Part shown: positions 61,635 to 64,000 of the stretch, in pieces
Layout of the letters: each line of letters opens with the position of its first letter
Numbering within the stretch: the first letter of the stretch is position 1
Source: Corynebacterium sanguinis
GTDB lineage: Bacteria; Actinomycetota; Actinomycetes; Mycobacteriales; Mycobacteriaceae
NCBI RefSeq assembly: GCF_007641235.1
Contig: NZ_CP038157.1
Location: 434,001-498,000, forward strand
Direction of reading: 5' to 3'
Length of the DNA: 64,000 nt
The notes under the pieces: model-generated
Seen by the model: only the letters and a program-made list of their open reading frames with translations
What the model was told of the DNA's origin: nothing
Databases searched by the model: none
Made by a program: the position numbers and the translations under genes

Positions 61635-62263
61635 TGGCGGAGCTCACCTATCAGCTAAGCGAGCGCACGGTGGAGCACATCGCCGAGGCCGCCGCGCGCA
61701 AAGTCCCGGGCTCGATCGCGCTTGACGCGAAGCTCGCCGGGCTCGCGGGCCGCAGCCTGCCTCGCTCGACGGCGTACCTGAACCGGCGCGCGGGCACGGT
61801 CACTATCGACGCCGACATCGCCGCGTCCTACCCCGCCCCCATCGCCGCGGTGACCGACGTCGTCCGCGAGGCCATCCGGCGCCAGGTCAGCACGCTGACC
61901 GGCCTCGAGGTCACGCGGGTCAATATCAAGGTCGCCAACGCGAAGCCTGCCGGGGGACGCGAGCGTGTCGACGCCACCCGGCTCGACAGCCACCCCATCG
62001 ACATCGCGCCGACGCCCGTGCGCGTGCGCTCCTCATCGACCAACGTTGCGCGCGTCTCCGCGCCACCGCAGCGCCCAGTGAGGTCGGTTCAGGCCCCGGA
62101 ACCCGGCCCCGACCTCGCGCCCATCGGCTACATCCCCGCCGAGGTCATCGAGACCTTTTCGGTGCCCAAGCCGACGGTCATTGTCCCCCAGCTGCCAACC
62201 CCGACGCCGCTGCGCCCGATCACTCTACAACCCGTGGTGAATGCCCATGCCCGACTCTCCTAG
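61634..62263 (+). CDS. Asp23/Gls24 family protein, second copy
   Basis: A 209-residue protein. Asp23 domain at residues ~5-105 (YQLSERTVEHIAEAAARKVPGSIAL, AGTVTIDADIAASYPAPIAAVTDVVREAIRRQVSTLTGLEVTRVNIKV), then a Pro/Arg/Ser-rich tail. It differs from the first copy in having no N-terminal extension. Its 3' end overlaps the start of the next gene. Confidence 0.87.
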   Translation: MAELTYQLSERTVEHIAEAAARKVPGSIALDAKLAGLAGRSLPRSTAYLNRRAGTVTIDADIAASYPAPIAAVTDVVREAIRRQVSTLTGLEVTRVNIKVANAKPAGGRERVDATRLDSHPIDIAPTPVRVRSSSTNVARVSAPPQRPVRSVQAPEPGPDLAPIGYIPAEVIETFSVPKPTVIVPQLPTPTPLRPITLQPVVNAHARLS

Positions 62264-62816
62264 ACCGCTCCCCGGCGCCCAGCCGCGCGCCAATCCTGCC
62301 GCCCGCTGGCTCGCTCTGCTGATCGGCGTCGCCCTGCTCGCCGTCGCGGGCGTCACCGGCAGGGACATCTGGTACCGGTGGGCGCTCAACGACCCGTCTA
62401 ATTCGTGGGTCGCCGAGGCGTTTCGCTGGGTGGCGACGCAGCCTGCGGACCCGCTCGCTGTCGCCGCTGGCGTGATCGTCGCCCTGCTCGGTGTGTGGCT
62501 GCTGGTCAAGGCGCTGTCGCCGCGCGTGCGCACGCACACCCGCGTCGCCTCGCCCGCTTCGATCTGGGTGCGCCCCGTCGACGTCGCGCGAAAGTCCACC
62601 CACGTCGCGCGCCAGCAGGCGCCGGGCTCGGCGATCAGCTCGCGCTCGACCCGGAAGAAGCTCACCGTGTCTGTCGAAGACGACGGCTCGGCGCAAGCGC
62701 TGCAACAGCGGGTTACGACAGCCCTGGAGAACGAGTTCGCACCGCTGCACGTGCGTCCGCGCATCGCCGTCGCGCTGCGGCCGCAGCAGGACGCGGGACA
62801 GGAGGATCAGCAGTGA
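62241..62816 (+). CDS. Membrane protein, DUF6286-like (AmaP-type)
   Basis: A 191-residue protein starting MPMPDSPRPLPG. Two hydrophobic segments, about 22-42 (WLALLIGVALLAVAGVTG) and 72-92 (PLAVAAGVIVALLGVWLLV), are followed by a basic C-terminal domain (STRKKLTVSVEDDGSAQALQQRVTTAL) rich in charges. This is the layout of AmaP/DUF6286 partners that anchor Asp23 proteins. It overlaps its upstream neighbour by 23 bases and its downstream neighbour by four. Confidence 0.82.
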   Translation: MPMPDSPRPLPGAQPRANPAARWLALLIGVALLAVAGVTGRDIWYRWALNDPSNSWVAEAFRWVATQPADPLAVAAGVIVALLGVWLLVKALSPRVRTHTRVASPASIWVRPVDVARKSTHVARQQAPGSAISSRSTRKKLTVSVEDDGSAQALQQRVTTALENEFAPLHVRPRIAVALRPQQDAGQEDQQ

Positions 62817-63379
62817 AATCCAGCACCGCCGCGTTCGACCGCGTGCTCGTTTTCGTCTTCGGAGTACTCCTGATCGCCGCCGGGTTGATCCCGACCGCGT
62901 TGTACTTCGACATCCCCCACGTCAGCGACGTCGTCGAGTCCTACGACCGCAACCAGCTTGGAACGCTTCCAGCGCAGCCGTGGTTCCCCTTCGCCCTGGT
63001 CGGCGGGTTTATCGTCTCGCTTATCCTGGGCGTCTGGATCGTCGCCGCCAACCTGGCGTCTCGTTCCTTCAGCACGAAAAGCGTCGTCCCGGCCCAGCCG
63101 GATCACGGCGATACCGTGCTCAACGTGCAGCGCATTGCCCAGGCGGCGTGTGACTACATGGCCAGCACCGGCATTGTCGCCGGCGCCCAGTCGAGCGTCG
63201 CCATGGTGGGCCGCCGGCCCACCGTGACGTTTACCGTCACGGCCGACCCTGCCTACAGCCTGCGCGAGTCGATCGAATACCTCGAGTCCGCGGACCGCGA
63301 CTTCGCCGAGGCCTGCGGCGCGATGGACATCGACACCGTGTACAAGCTTCACTTCGACCGCATCAGCGAGACGGGCTAG
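62813..63379 (+). CDS. Two-helix membrane protein of the Asp23 cluster
   Basis: A 188-residue protein, GTG start at 62813 overlapping the previous stop by four bases, with GGAGGATC upstream. Two transmembrane segments, about 8-30 (RVLVFVFGVLLIAAGLIPTAL) and 58-80, precede a mixed alpha/beta C-terminal domain (DTVLNVQRIAQAACDYMASTG, RRPTVTFTVTADPAYSLRESIEYLES). The latter resembles the AmaP cytoplasmic domain. Probably a paralogue in function of the preceding gene. Confidence 0.8.
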   Translation: MKSSTAAFDRVLVFVFGVLLIAAGLIPTALYFDIPHVSDVVESYDRNQLGTLPAQPWFPFALVGGFIVSLILGVWIVAANLASRSFSTKSVVPAQPDHGDTVLNVQRIAQAACDYMASTGIVAGAQSSVAMVGRRPTVTFTVTADPAYSLRESIEYLESADRDFAEACGAMDIDTVYKLHFDRISETG

Positions 63380-64000
63380 ACCTCGAGGACGTAGGTCGCG
63401 GCGACCTCGCCGAGGTCCACGTCCCCAGCCCCGCTCGCTCGCTTGACGACGAGCCGCCCGCCAGGCGTGCAAGAGACTATGGCGTCGAACGCCACCGTAG
63501 AGCTCTCCACCGTCCGCAGGGCCTGATCCCACAGGCGGATGCGCTGGCCGACGATGCAACGTCGGTTACCCGCCAGCACTACGAGCCAGCGGCAGTTGCC
63601 TACCTGCACGCGCTGAAGCCCGTTGAGATCCGGGGCTTGCGCAGGATCGAAGGTGCTGGCGATCCCGACGACGCCGAAGCGGTGCTCCACCCCGGCGGTG
63701 TCCGCGATGACCAAGGGCAGTCCCGGTCCGGTGCGCCGCATTCCCCCGAAGCCCCACACCCCCGGCATCCGCTGCGCCTGCTGTGCGCTGCGCACGATCA
63801 CCGTGTCGCCGGCGAGCGTGACCAGGTGGGCGGGGTCTGTCGTGGTGATGCTCAGGTGGGCGTTGGTGGGGGCGTCGATAAGCGAAGGGTGCTGTTTTTC
63901 CAGCTGCGCGAGGGCTGTGATGAGCTCCTCATCCGTCGACGCCCAGCCTATGCCGCGGTTGGCTATAACCCCCATCAGTGCCGGCAGGGACAGGTCGGGT
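63376..64000 (-). CDS. Unrecognised protein, N-terminus beyond the window
   Basis: At least 199 residues from the ATG at 63975, but the frame stays open to the window edge (PDLSLPALMGVIANRG), so the gene probably starts outside. The visible part is beta-rich and hydrophilic (AHLVTLAGDTVIVRSAQQAQRMPGVWGFGGM, CRWLVVLAGNRRCIVGQRIRLWDQALR), with no membrane segment. I do not recognise the family. It converges on the previous gene with a four-base overlap. Confidence 0.65.
   Translation of the reverse strand, partial: PDLSLPALMGVIANRGIGWASTDEELITALAQLEKQHPSLIDAPTNAHLSITTTDPAHLVTLAGDTVIVRSAQQAQRMPGVWGFGGMRRTGPGLPLVIADTAGVEHRFGVVGIASTFDPAQAPDLNGLQRVQVGNCRWLVVLAGNRRCIVGQRIRLWDQALRTVESSTVAFDAIVSCTPGGRLVVKRASGAGDVDLGEVAATYVLEV

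Overview
The window is 64 kb of high-GC DNA from a mycolic-acid-type actinobacterium, most likely a Corynebacterium. This rests on gene order rather than any search: groES-groEL, the t6A genes, alr and glmS; glmM-rpsI-rplM beside an ESX-4 type VII secretion locus; truA-rplQ-rpoA-rpsD-rpsK-rpsM-infA; map-adk-secY; and an S10/spc ribosomal cluster broken by non-ribosomal inserts. Tat-exported PhoX, a DtxR-like box beside a siderophore transporter and leaderless promoters also fit. Most genes lie on the minus strand.

Layout. 1-8.5 kb: a minus-strand run glmS, membrane protein, alr, tsaE, small exported protein, tsaB, rimI, tsaD, then groES-groEL under a CIRCE operator that touches the tsaD stop codon. 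8.6-11.4 kb: an alpha/beta-hydrolase-like protein lacking its nucleophile serine, then a three-gene minus-strand operon led by an EspC/WXG100-like protein. 11.5-13.9 kb: glmM and rplM-rpsI. 14.2-15.7 kb: an HNH nuclease gene behind an AT-rich promoter. 15.7-24.8 kb: the ESX-4 core (two WXG100 proteins, an Rv3446c-like protein, EccC, EccD, mycosin, EccB). 24.9-25.2 kb: an 85-bp tandem repeat. 25.2-27.3 kb: a large polytopic membrane protein. 27.4-31.8 kb: truA and the alpha operon. 32-35.5 kb: L,D-transpeptidase and map-adk-secY. 35.7-36.5 kb: two small membrane proteins.

36.5-60.1 kb holds the ribosomal cluster, split in three: rpsH-rplF-rplR-rpsE-rpmD-rplO; rplN-rplX-rplE; and rpsJ-rplC-rplD-rplW-rplB-rpsS-rplV-rpsC-rplP-rpmC-rpsQ. 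The first gap (39.3-48.4 kb) carries fdhD, a secreted lipase, a DUF2786-type protein, an AhpD-like protein and an iron-siderophore ABC transporter with its siderophore-interacting reductase. The second (49.7-54.9 kb) carries a ThiD-TenA fusion, a luciferase-like monooxygenase and PhoX behind a PHO-box-like repeat. 60.6-63.4 kb is an Asp23/Gls24 envelope-stress cluster; a partial unknown gene runs off the right edge.

The most interesting signal is a pair of nearly identical ECF-type promoters (GGAACC, then GTC(T/A)AAT at the same spacing). One precedes the ESX-4 WXG100 pair and the other precedes the uncharacterised three-gene operon 5 kb away. This suggests the operon is a co-regulated ESX-4 accessory or substrate cassette.
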